This document shows, piece after piece, positions 1 through 6,208 of a DNA stretch of 8,035 nt. How positions within the stretch are numbered: position 1 is the first letter of the stretch; the number at the start of each line of letters is the position of its first letter. The translations under genes and the position numbers were made by a program. Source of the stretch: Glaciecola sp. UBA983 (GTDB lineage: Bacteria > Pseudomonadota > Gammaproteobacteria > Enterobacterales > Alteromonadaceae); the NCBI GenBank assembly GCA_002292215.1, contig DBBN01000062.1:1-8035 (forward strand). The letters run 5' to 3'. The notes under the pieces were generated by a model that was not told where the DNA came from, searched no databases, and saw nothing but the letters and a program-made list of their open reading frames with translations.

Positions 1-668
1 AACTGAGCCAAGGCGTCAGAATTAATACCACGCTAATAGATGTTGCGGAGTCCGATATCAAGATTGGTATGGCGGTTAAACCTATATTTGATAAAGTTAG
101 TACTGATGGTAAAACGCTACTTCGTTTTACCTCTGCTGACAATCCCGGTGGGGTGCGCGAATACCTCGATCCGTTGCTTAATCTTGAGCGTAACGAAAAA
201 GGTCAAGTTAAGGTTCCGGTCGATAACTTAAGCGCATTGTATGCTTTGGCTGATAATACTTTTACGCAGTGGAGCAATGAGTTTATTGTTGACCAAACGT
301 TGATTAATGATTTTGCAGCTTTGTCTGGTGATGATTACTGGTTGCATACCGATGTAGAGCGCGCAAAAACAGACAGTCCATTTAAAACGACTATTGCGCA
401 TGGTTCTTTGGTTCAGGTGTTGCAATCACGCTTAACCATTGCCCTGCCTTTTGAAATTGTAGGCTTTCAAACTATGGTGAATTATGGATCCAATCGCTTA
501 CGTTTCCCAGCTCCAGTACCATCCGGATCGACTATTCATGGTAGAAGTAAGGTAAAAGATATCAGTGTCTCGCACAAAGGTGTACAGCTTACCCTTGAAA
601 TGAACATTCACGTCGTAGGAAACGATAAACCGAGTGTCATCAACGACTTAGTTATCCTTTACCGCTAA
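1..668 (+). CDS. OB-fold (DUF35)/MaoC-like hydratase fusion, 5'-truncated
   Basis: The reading frame is open from base 3 to the TAA at 666-668, so the gene enters from the left. The ATG at 69 is internal. The 22 codons before it read as the end of a DUF35 OB-fold (GVRINTTLIDV, then IKIGMAVKPIFDKV and TLLRF), the domain that follows a zinc ribbon in acyl-CoA-associated proteins. About 60 residues later comes a hot-dog MaoC domain. Its hydratase motif (ALSGDDYWLHTD, then IAHGSL) keeps the Asp/His dyad, D88 and H93 counted from the ATG at 69. MaoC enzymes hydrate trans-2-enoyl-CoA thioesters. In steroid side-chain degradation the comparable ChsH1-ChsH2 hydratase works with an Ltp2-type aldolase that docks on the DUF35 domain, so a thiolase/aldolase gene upstream is plausible. 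The steroid role here is inferred from neighbours; the domain calls are solid. The N-terminal zinc ribbon, if present, is outside the window. A terminator follows, so this gene ends its own transcription unit. Confidence 0.85.
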   Translation, partial: LSQGVRINTTLIDVAESDIKIGMAVKPIFDKVSTDGKTLLRFTSADNPGGVREYLDPLLNLERNEKGQVKVPVDNLSALYALADNTFTQWSNEFIVDQTLINDFAALSGDDYWLHTDVERAKTDSPFKTTIAHGSLVQVLQSRLTIALPFEIVGFQTMVNYGSNRLRFPAPVPSGSTIHGRSKVKDISVSHKGVQLTLEMNIHVVGNDKPSVINDLVILYR

Positions 669-686
669 TCTAGCCTTGCATCATTC

Positions 687-719
687 AGCGCTTTATATCA
701 ATGATATGAAGCGCTTTTT
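687..719 (+). terminator. Intrinsic (rho-independent) terminator
   Basis: The 13-base arm at 687-699 (AGCGCTTTATATC) pairs with 703-715 (GATATGAAGCGCT) through a 3-base loop (AAT). All positions pair, with one G-U wobble, and the stem is followed by a T-run (716-719, after T715). It lies 19 bases after the stop of the OB-fold/MaoC gene. The T-tract is only on the + strand side, so it should terminate the upstream gene and separate it from the hsaC-ipd operon. Confidence 0.88.
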
Positions 720-756
720 CTGTGGTGTGTAAATCATTGATTTTATTGAGTTTTAA

Positions 757-773
757 ACTAAATGCGCTTTAGT
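757..773. promoter_or_regulatory. Inverted repeat, possible regulator-binding site
   Basis: Perfect 6-base arms ACTAAA (757-762) and TTTAGT (768-773) flank a 5-base spacer, TGCGC. It sits in the intergenic region about 75 bases before the dioxygenase gene, downstream of the terminator. It is too short and lacks a T-run for a terminator. An operator is possible, but 6-base arms in AT-rich DNA can arise by chance. Confidence 0.3.
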
Positions 774-800
774 CTTTATGGACGATGAAGGGAATCGACT

Positions 801-828
801 TTGCTCTGATAATAACATTAATGATAAT
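801..828 (+). promoter_or_regulatory. Candidate sigma70-type promoter for the hsaC-ipd operon
   Basis: TTGCTC (801-806) resembles a -35 box. GATAAT (823-828), 16 bases downstream, resembles a -10 box. The same TGATAAT heptamer also occurs at 807-813, giving a direct repeat with a 15-base period. A start from the 823-828 box would fall near 835, leaving only about 11 leader bases that just include the ribosome-binding site, which is unusually short. Some promoter is expected here because the region follows a terminator and precedes a long operon, but the exact boxes are uncertain. Confidence 0.35.
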
Positions 829-831
829 GTT
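814..831. promoter_or_regulatory. 18-bp palindrome over the putative -10 region, candidate operator
   Basis: AACATTA (814-820) and TAATGTT (825-831) are perfect 7-base arms around a 4-base spacer, ATGA. The palindrome overlaps the candidate -10 box and lies directly before the ribosome-binding site of the first operon gene, where a repressor such as a TetR-family protein would act. It does not match the KstR or KstR2 motifs as I recall them from actinobacteria. No regulator gene is in the window, so the binding protein is unknown. Confidence 0.45.
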
Positions 832-845
832 TTTAAGGGAAATTT

Positions 846-1739
846 ATGAATATTCGCGCATTAGGTTATTTCGTCGCACAAACTGATAATATTAATGAAT
901 GGAAAGAGTACGCAGAACAAGTCCTTGGCATGATGACCTCGCCTACAGACGAAGGTGGTCTTTATATCAAAATGGATGAACGACCGTATCGTATGCTCAT
1001 TATCCCTGGAGAAGAAAAGTGTTATGTGGCATCGGGCTGGGAGCTAGCTAATCAAGCCGCGTTTAACGATGCTAAGCAGTCTTTGATAGATAAATCGGTT
1101 AGTTTTGAAGAAGCCGATACTGCATTTTGTAAGGTGCGCGGAGCACAACAAATCCTCATTGTGAATGATCCTGCAGGTAATCGCCATGAATTGTATTGGG
1201 GGCATATCTCAGACTGTCAGCCTTTTACATCACCTCAAGGTGTACCTCAATTTGTCACTGGTGAAATGGGCCTTGGTCATACTGTTTTACCTGCACCAAA
1301 CTTTGATGAAACCTATCAATTTTTAACAGATGTATTAGGTTTTGAACTTTCTGATTTATTCAATTTTAAACCTGCACCAGAAGCGCCTAATGTCAGAATT
1401 TACTTTATGCATTGTGCCAATGCGCGTCATCATAGTTTGGCTATTTGCGAGTTCCCTGTGCCTAGTGGCTGCGTGCATGCGATGGTAGAAGTCGATAGTA
1501 TGACTGAAGTTGGCCGTGCACATGATCGCCAACAAGCACATGGGGTCGATTTATCAGCTACACTGGGTCAACATTTAAATGACAAAATGATTTCATTTTA
1601 CATGAAAACTCCATCAGGCTTTGACCTTGAGTATGGCTATGACGGATTACAGGTTGATAATTGGGAAGAACATTGTGCTTTCGAGTTTAGCCGCGTTAGC
1701 CTATGGGGCCATGATTTTTCAGTGGGACAAAATAAATGA
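846..1739 (+). CDS. hsaC: Extradiol ring-cleavage dioxygenase, HsaC/TesB type
   Basis: A 297-residue type I extradiol dioxygenase built of two VOC modules: an N-terminal module at about residues 1-125 and a catalytic C-terminal module at about 140-280. The expected iron(II) facial triad is visible as H145 (in MGLGHTVLP), H211 (in CVHAMVEV) and E262 (in SGFDLEYG). H196, H243 and Y252 fall near positions of second-sphere active-site residues in BphC-type enzymes. The length matches HsaC (about 300). In steroid degradation this enzyme meta-cleaves the catechol 3,4-DHSA, the aromatised A ring, giving 4,9-DSHA. The substrate is inferred from the adjoining ipd genes; the fold alone would also fit a biphenyl-diol dioxygenase. 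The start follows AAGGGA (835-840) at 5-base spacing. It is the first gene of the operon, and its stop overlaps the ipdA start by four bases (ATGA at 1736-1739), implying translational coupling. Confidence 0.85.
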   Translation: MNIRALGYFVAQTDNINEWKEYAEQVLGMMTSPTDEGGLYIKMDERPYRMLIIPGEEKCYVASGWELANQAAFNDAKQSLIDKSVSFEEADTAFCKVRGAQQILIVNDPAGNRHELYWGHISDCQPFTSPQGVPQFVTGEMGLGHTVLPAPNFDETYQFLTDVLGFELSDLFNFKPAPEAPNVRIYFMHCANARHHSLAICEFPVPSGCVHAMVEVDSMTEVGRAHDRQQAHGVDLSATLGQHLNDKMISFYMKTPSGFDLEYGYDGLQVDNWEEHCAFEFSRVSLWGHDFSVGQNK

Positions 1740-2611
1740 ACAAATTAAAAACAGCTAGTCAAATTGTCGCCCAACTGCAAGATGGAATGACTATTGGTAT
1801 TGGTGGCTGGGGGCCTCGACGCAAGCCAATGGCATTGATTCGTGAAATTTTACGCTCTGATCTAAAAGACTTAACCATTGTCAGTTATGGTGGAGCCGAT
1901 GTTGGCATGTTGTGCGCTGCAGGAAAAGTGAAAAAAGTTATTTTTGCGTTTGTGTCTTTAGATTTTATTCCGTTGGAACCGTTTTTTCGTAAAGCTCGCG
2001 AACAAGGTCAGCTTGAAGTCATGGAAATAGACGAGGGTATGTTATTGCTTGGTTTAAGAGCGGCGGCATGGGGCTGTCCTTATATCCCAACTCAAGTGGG
2101 TTTGGGAACGGACGTCATCATCAATAATCCAGATTTAAAAGTCATCGATAGTCCATACGATGACAAAGAATGGGTTGCGATGCCGGCACTTAAATTAGAT
2201 GCTGCATTGGTCCATGTTGATCGAGCTGATGAACGCGGAGTGTGTCGTATTTCAGCTCCTGATCATCACATGGATGATTGGTTTGTTCGCGCTGCTAGTA
2301 ATGCTTATATTACTTGCGATGAACTAGTAACTAGCGATCATTTTATTCCCGCAGAAGTATCACGTCAGGTATTCTGGGAGCGAAGCCTAACAACGGCTGT
2401 GTGCCATATTCCAGGTGGAGCGCATCCAAGTTCATGTGCGCCTTTTTATGGCATCGATAATAGTCATTTCTTGGAATATAACAAATACGCTAAAGACGGT
2501 GGTTTTACTGCTTACTGTGAGAAGTTCGTTGATGGCAAAACTGAACAAGAATATCAAGCAATGTTTGGCGATATTGATGCCATACGCCAAATTCCACAAA
2601 CTAGCTATTAA
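1736..2611 (+). CDS. ipdA: IpdA, alpha subunit of the steroid C-ring-cleaving hydrolase
   Basis: A 291-residue class I CoA-transferase-fold alpha subunit. It shows the glycine-rich N-terminal loop TIGIGGWGPRRKPM (19-32) and the segment EIDEGMLLLGLRAAAWG (97-113). In IpdAB of Mycobacterium and Rhodococcus the homologous EGM/LRAAA segment carries the glutamate needed for hydrolysis (Glu105 in my recollection), which would be E100 here. IpdA-IpdB are cytoplasmic partners. Despite CoA-transferase homology they hydrolyse the six-membered ring of COCHEA-CoA in the last steps of steroid catabolism. The length matches actinobacterial IpdA (about 290). Translation probably depends on coupling to the upstream dioxygenase through the ATGA overlap, since no strong ribosome-binding site precedes it. 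ipdB follows 13 bases later, as required for a heteromer. Family assignment is firm; automatic tools may call it a glutaconate or 3-oxoadipate CoA-transferase. Confidence 0.92.
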   Translation: MNKLKTASQIVAQLQDGMTIGIGGWGPRRKPMALIREILRSDLKDLTIVSYGGADVGMLCAAGKVKKVIFAFVSLDFIPLEPFFRKAREQGQLEVMEIDEGMLLLGLRAAAWGCPYIPTQVGLGTDVIINNPDLKVIDSPYDDKEWVAMPALKLDAALVHVDRADERGVCRISAPDHHMDDWFVRAASNAYITCDELVTSDHFIPAEVSRQVFWERSLTTAVCHIPGGAHPSSCAPFYGIDNSHFLEYNKYAKDGGFTAYCEKFVDGKTEQEYQAMFGDIDAIRQIPQTSY

Positions 2612-2617
2612 AAAGGA
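2612..2617 (+). promoter_or_regulatory. Ribosome-binding site deciding the ipdB start
   Basis: AAAGGA directly follows the ipdA stop. Two in-frame ATGs lie downstream, at 2619 and 2625. The first would leave a 1-base spacer, too close for initiation; the second leaves 7 bases. This supports 2625 as the start. Confidence 0.7.
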
Positions 2618-2624
2618 CATGATT

Positions 2625-3431
2625 ATGACAGCAACATCGTATAGCTTGGCAGAACTCATGATCTGTGTGGCTGCAACCGCCTTTGAAAATGACGGTGAAG
2701 TATTAGCAACAGGTATTGGAGTAATCCCTCGTTTGGGTGCTAGTTTGGCCATGAGCACAACTAACCCTGATTTAATGATGACCGATTCTGAAGCGTATTT
2801 ACTTAGCGAACCTAACCCGATTGGTGCTCGCAGCGAAGATTTTGTACAACGTAACGAAACATGGATGGGATTTTCACGTATTTTTGATAACGTCTGGAGT
2901 CGTAAACGTCATGCAATGATTGGGCCAACACAGATAGATCGTTTTGGGCAAAGTAATATTTCTGCTTTAGGCAGTGATTACAATCAACCCAAAATCCAAA
3001 TGCTTGGGGTAAGAGGTTTACCTGGAAATTCAATTAGTCACGCCAATTCGTTTTTTGTCCCTAATCACAGTACTCGGGTATTTGTAGAGGGTGAGTGTGA
3101 CGTTGTATGTTCAATAGGTTTCAATCCTGCGCGCATGCCAAAGGGATATGACAATGACGATATCGATATCCGATTGGTCATTACCGATATTTGCGTGATG
3201 GATTGGCAAGGGCCTAATAATACACTTCGGCTAGTGAGCGTTCATCCTGGTGTCAGTGTTGATGAAGTCATAGAAAAAACGGGTTTTTCTGTCCATATTG
3301 AAGCAAATACGCCTACTACTGCTGCACCAACGACGGAGCAATTGGCGCTAATCGCAACGTTTGATCCACATAACCTTCGCGCCAAACAACTTAAAGATAA
3401 TCCTCCGGGCATTCGCCCTGTGGCTTCATAA
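2625..3431 (+). CDS. ipdB: IpdB, beta subunit of the steroid C-ring-cleaving hydrolase
   Basis: A 268-residue class I CoA-transferase-fold beta subunit, partner of IpdA. Diagnostic stretches are TDSEAYLLSEPNPIG (53-67), KRHAMIGPTQIDRFGQ (94-109), MLGVRGLPGNSISH (126-139), FVPNHSTRVFVE (144-155) and LVSVHPGVSVDEV (203-215). E56 in TDSEA falls near the SENG motif that carries the acyl-accepting glutamate of true CoA-transferases, but the following Asn-Gly is not kept, which agrees with a hydrolase rather than a transferase. With IpdA it opens the remaining six-membered ring of COCHEA-CoA. The frame is open far upstream into ipdA, to an ATG at 2415, but homology begins at TSYSLAELM, and the ribosome-binding site at 2612-2617 supports 2625; an ATG at 2619 is also possible. 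The C-terminal 40 residues, rich in Thr, Pro and Ala, look less conserved. The stop lies 15 bases before the next gene. Confidence 0.92.
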   Translation: MTATSYSLAELMICVAATAFENDGEVLATGIGVIPRLGASLAMSTTNPDLMMTDSEAYLLSEPNPIGARSEDFVQRNETWMGFSRIFDNVWSRKRHAMIGPTQIDRFGQSNISALGSDYNQPKIQMLGVRGLPGNSISHANSFFVPNHSTRVFVEGECDVVCSIGFNPARMPKGYDNDDIDIRLVITDICVMDWQGPNNTLRLVSVHPGVSVDEVIEKTGFSVHIEANTPTTAAPTTEQLALIATFDPHNLRAKQLKDNPPGIRPVAS

Positions 3432-3446
3432 AGCGAGGAGATAAGA

Positions 3447-4316
3447 ATGAGTGATGTACAAATAATTGACGAAGTCGTGCTTTACGAAGTGCAAGATCAA
3501 ATAGCAATTGTGACGATGAACCGCCCTGAATACAACAATGCGCAAAACTCAAAAATGACCTATGCGCTTGATAAAGCACTGCAGTTAGCGTGTAACGATG
3601 ATGATGTTAAAGTCATTGTGCTAGCGGGTGAGGGTAAGCACTTTTCTGCGGGACATGATATTGGAACGCCTGGACGTGATGTCGACCAAAGCTTTGAACG
3701 GACACACCTTTGGTATGATCATGTCAATAAACCTGGTGGTGAATTTTTGTATGCTCGTGAGCATGAGGTTTATTTAGGTATGTGCAGGCGCTGGCGTGAA
3801 TTGCCAAAGCCAACCATTGCGATGGTGCAAGGTGCTTGTGTGGCTGGCGGATTAATGCTGGCATGGGTCTGTGATTTGGTCATTGCTGATGAGCGAGCCT
3901 TTTTCTCCGATCCTGTTGTGCGTATGGGTATTCCAGGTGTTGAATATTTTGCCCATGTACATGAACTAAATGCCCGTATAGCCAAAGAATTTTTATTTAC
4001 GGGTGAGCGTATGTCGGCTCAACGCGCATATGAAATGGGTATGGTAAATCGTGTCGTACCGGCTGACGAGCTGCGTAAAGAAACGTTAGCGATGGCCGGT
4101 CGTATTGCACAAATGCCTAGATTAGGTCTGCAATTGACTAAGCAAGTCATTAATAATGCTGAAGACCTAATGGGTAAACGCTCCACTATGGATATGGCAT
4201 TTGGGCTGCATCATTTTGCTCATGCGCACAATGAAACGATTTCAGGTGACCGCCTCGGTGGATATGATGCTAAAGCAATGGCCAAAGCGAATAAATCAGC
4301 TGCAAAGGATAAATAG
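3447..4316 (+). CDS. Crotonase-superfamily protein lacking both classical catalytic glutamates
   Basis: A 289-residue enoyl-CoA hydratase/isomerase-fold protein between ipdB and ipdC. The CoA-binding and oxyanion-hole elements are clear: NRPEYNNAQN (25-34), GKHFSAGHDIG (63-73) and QGACVAGGLMLAWVCDLVIA (128-147). Aligned to rat mitochondrial crotonase through the conserved Cys-Asp (142-143), the two catalytic glutamates are replaced by M137 (Glu144) and V157 (Glu164); D155 lies close by. It also has a longer loop (about 73-108) and a Lys/Ala-rich tail (about 274-289), so it exceeds the usual 250-260. A plain hydratase reaction is therefore doubtful; an isomerase, thioester hydrolase or retro-Claisen C-C hydrolase is possible. 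Context says it acts on a CoA-linked C/D-ring steroid intermediate. It is not EchA20, which is encoded further downstream. The start follows a strong GAGGAG (3435-3440) at 6-base spacing. Confidence 0.85.
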   Translation: MSDVQIIDEVVLYEVQDQIAIVTMNRPEYNNAQNSKMTYALDKALQLACNDDDVKVIVLAGEGKHFSAGHDIGTPGRDVDQSFERTHLWYDHVNKPGGEFLYAREHEVYLGMCRRWRELPKPTIAMVQGACVAGGLMLAWVCDLVIADERAFFSDPVVRMGIPGVEYFAHVHELNARIAKEFLFTGERMSAQRAYEMGMVNRVVPADELRKETLAMAGRIAQMPRLGLQLTKQVINNAEDLMGKRSTMDMAFGLHHFAHAHNETISGDRLGGYDAKAMAKANKSAAKDK

Positions 4317-4318
4317 CC

Positions 4319-5425
4319 ATGAGCACGCCCGACATAAACAATGATGCACGGTGGCGAACACCATTAACACAAGCACTCGGATGTCGTTATCCCATAGTTC
4401 AAACAGCAATGGGCTGGGTGTCTGATGCTAATTTAGTTATTGCTACAACTCGCGCTGGTGGTTTCGGATTTCTAGCAGGTGCGACTATCCCTAGCGAAGA
4501 TATTGAAGCCGAAGTTAAAAAAGTAATAGATGCAACTGGTTCTAGTAATTTTGGTCTTAACTTTCACATGTTTCAAGAAAATGCGATGCAATGTGTTGAG
4601 TTGGCTATACAGTATAAACTGAAAGCGGTGAGTTATGGACGCGGCCCAGATAAAGCAACGATTGCCCGCTTAAAAACGGCTGGCGTGTTATGTATTCCTA
4701 CAGTAGGCGCAGTTAAACATGCGATTAAAGCGGTAGCCTTGGGGGCGGATATGATCACGATACAAGGTAGTGAAGGCGGTGGTCATACAGGTAGTGTGCC
4801 AACCACAATTTTATTACCACAAGTATTAGATGCCGTCTCTATTCCGGTGATCAGTGCTGGGGGATATTCGTGCGGAAGAGGCTTAGCTTCAGCGCTAGCT
4901 TCAGGCGCAGCGGGTGTAGCTATGGGGACGCGTTTTATGTTGACCTCAGATGCACCTACCCCGAGAAATATTCAACAATGTTATTTAGATGCTAAAGAAG
5001 GTAGCGATGTACGTATCTCCACAGCAGTCGATGGAATGCGCCATCGTATGCTAAATACCCCGTTTGTTGACAAATTAGAGCGTGCTAGCGGCATCAAGCG
5101 TTTATGGATAGCCATAAGCAGCGCGCGACAATGGCAAAAAGAAACAGGTATGAGCATGACACATATGTTGAAGGTGTTTTTTAAAGGGTTACGCGAAGAT
5201 CCTTCGGCGACTGCTACCTTGATTATGTCGGCAAACCAGCCCGTATTACTGCAAAAATCGATGGTCGAAGGTAAACCAGAATCAGGCATTATGCCGAGTG
5301 GTCAAGTTGCGACTTCGATTGAGAATTTACCGAGTGTGGCAGAATTACTAGCACAAATAACGACGCAAGCTGATGAGTGTATTGAACATATGCTTGCGGG
5401 TCGAGCTGGTAAATTATCTAAATAA
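4319..5425 (+). CDS. ipdC: IpdC, flavin-dependent enzyme of C/D-ring catabolism (nitronate monooxygenase-like fold)
   Basis: A 368-residue FMN-binding TIM-barrel protein of the nitronate monooxygenase/2-nitropropane dioxygenase family. Visible landmarks are the N-terminal strand YPIVQTAMGWVSD (24-36), the flavin-contacting QGSEGGGHTG (149-158) with the family's catalytic-position H156, and the phosphate-binding stretch PVISAGGYSCGRG (176-188) followed by AMGTRF (201-206). In Mycobacterium and Rhodococcus, IpdC acts after IpdF on the 5-oxo form of 5-OH-HIC-CoA to set up ring opening by EchA20. The name nitronate monooxygenase would mislead here. It starts 2 bases after the preceding stop, with GGA (4307-4309) inside the end of that gene as ribosome-binding site. 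Clustering with ipdA, ipdB and echA20 reproduces the actinobacterial gene set in a different order, which makes the IpdC call strong. Confidence 0.9.
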   Translation: MSTPDINNDARWRTPLTQALGCRYPIVQTAMGWVSDANLVIATTRAGGFGFLAGATIPSEDIEAEVKKVIDATGSSNFGLNFHMFQENAMQCVELAIQYKLKAVSYGRGPDKATIARLKTAGVLCIPTVGAVKHAIKAVALGADMITIQGSEGGGHTGSVPTTILLPQVLDAVSIPVISAGGYSCGRGLASALASGAAGVAMGTRFMLTSDAPTPRNIQQCYLDAKEGSDVRISTAVDGMRHRMLNTPFVDKLERASGIKRLWIAISSARQWQKETGMSMTHMLKVFFKGLREDPSATATLIMSANQPVLLQKSMVEGKPESGIMPSGQVATSIENLPSVAELLAQITTQADECIEHMLAGRAGKLSK

Positions 5426-5432
5426 ATTAAAC

Positions 5433-5438
5433 AAGGAG
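5433..5438 (+). promoter_or_regulatory. Ribosome-binding site of echA20
   Basis: AAGGAG lies in the 23-base gap after ipdC, the longest gap inside the operon. It is 10 bases before the ATG at 5449 and 4 bases before an in-frame GTG at 5443. ATG is preferred for codon type, but the two starts differ by only two residues and cannot be separated from the sequence. Confidence 0.65.
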
Positions 5439-5448
5439 CCCTGTGGTT

Positions 5449-6201
5449 ATGACTCAAGCATTTACAACACAAATAGAAAATGGCATTGCCGAAATTGTTA
5501 TTGACAAGGCACCCGTCAATGCACTAGATAGTAGTGAGTGGCATGCCTTGGCAGCACTCGTTAATAATATTGGTAAAAACCCTGATGCGCGGGTACTGAT
5601 TATTCGTTCGCAAGGTCGTGGATTTTGTGCCGGTGTTGATATTAAAGAGTTAGATCAACACCCAGAGCGTATTGTGACCGTCAATGCTGGCAATTATGAG
5701 ACTTTCAAAGCGGTGCATTTATGCCCCATTCCAGTCATTGTTGCATTGCATGGGTATGTGTTAGGTGGCGGCATTGGTATCACCGGTGCGGCTGATATTG
5801 TTGTAGCGTCAACATGTACGACATTTGCATTACCTGAAGTTGATCGCGGGGCAATGGGGGGAGGCGCTCATTTACAACGATTATTCCCAGTCCAAAAAGT
5901 CCGTTATTTATTTTTCACTGGTGAGACGATTTCGGTGCAAGATGCAGATAAATATGGCTTCATTGAACGCATTGTCGAAAAAGATCAACTACGCGACACG
6001 GCCATAGAGATAGCTACAAAGATTGCAGCTAAAAGCCCAGATATGATCCGCATAGCTAAAGAAAGCCTAAACGGCATTGAAGATGGCGACTTAGAAGCCA
6101 AATATCGCTGGGAACAAGGGTTTACCTTACAAGCTTATACTAGCCCAGACTCTGCTGAAACTCGTCGTGCGTTTGTGGATAAACGCGACGCTAAATTTTG
6201 A
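5449..6201 (+). CDS. echA20: EchA20-type crotonase, steroid D-ring hydrolase
   Basis: A 250-residue crotonase-fold protein closely resembling mycobacterial EchA20 (about 247). Shared landmarks include APVNALDSSEW (21-31), GRGFCAGVDIKEL (56-68), VLGGGIGITGAADIVVAS (104-121), FALPEVDRGAMGGGAHL (126-142), LFFTGETI (154-161) and YRWEQGFT (219-226). In crotonase numbering Glu164 is kept (E130) while Glu144 is replaced by glycine (G110), as in EchA20 from memory. This fits a hydrolytic retro-Claisen-type ring opening rather than simple hydration. EchA20 hydrolyses the five-membered ring of the indenone-carboxyl-CoA formed by IpdF and IpdC, giving COCHEA-CoA for IpdAB. All three partners are in this operon. 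A GTG start at 5443 would add two residues. The TGA stop overlaps the ribosome-binding site (TGAGG, 6199-6203) of the next gene, suggesting coupled translation. Confidence 0.9.
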   Translation: MTQAFTTQIENGIAEIVIDKAPVNALDSSEWHALAALVNNIGKNPDARVLIIRSQGRGFCAGVDIKELDQHPERIVTVNAGNYETFKAVHLCPIPVIVALHGYVLGGGIGITGAADIVVASTCTTFALPEVDRGAMGGGAHLQRLFPVQKVRYLFFTGETISVQDADKYGFIERIVEKDQLRDTAIEIATKIAAKSPDMIRIAKESLNGIEDGDLEAKYRWEQGFTLQAYTSPDSAETRRAFVDKRDAKF

Positions 6202-6208
6202 GGCGACT

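Noticed and set aside
69..668. Treating ATG 69 as the true start of a 199-residue MaoC protein
   Set aside because: The frame is open to the window edge and the upstream residues continue a recognisable OB-fold, so the gene is longer.
669..845. A small gene or RNA gene in the intergenic region
   Set aside because: Apart from the terminator and short palindromes I see no start with ribosome-binding site and usable frame, and no tRNA-like fold.
2415..2624. A 338-residue version of IpdB starting inside ipdA
   Set aside because: The extra 70 residues are an out-of-frame reading of ipdA with no IpdB similarity; a ribosome-binding site and homology support 2625.
2432..2758. Antisense 108-residue reading frame across the ipdA/ipdB junction
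   Set aside because: It runs opposite two confidently assigned genes, has no recognisable domain and no convincing ribosome-binding site; a chance frame.
4981..5289. Antisense 102-residue reading frame inside ipdC
   Set aside because: It lies wholly within a conserved gene and shows no domain; a shadow of ipdC coding constraint.
6167..6208. GTG start for the first acyl-CoA dehydrogenase
   Set aside because: It would overlap echA20 by 35 bases and add 14 non-homologous residues; TGAGG before ATG 6209 is well placed.
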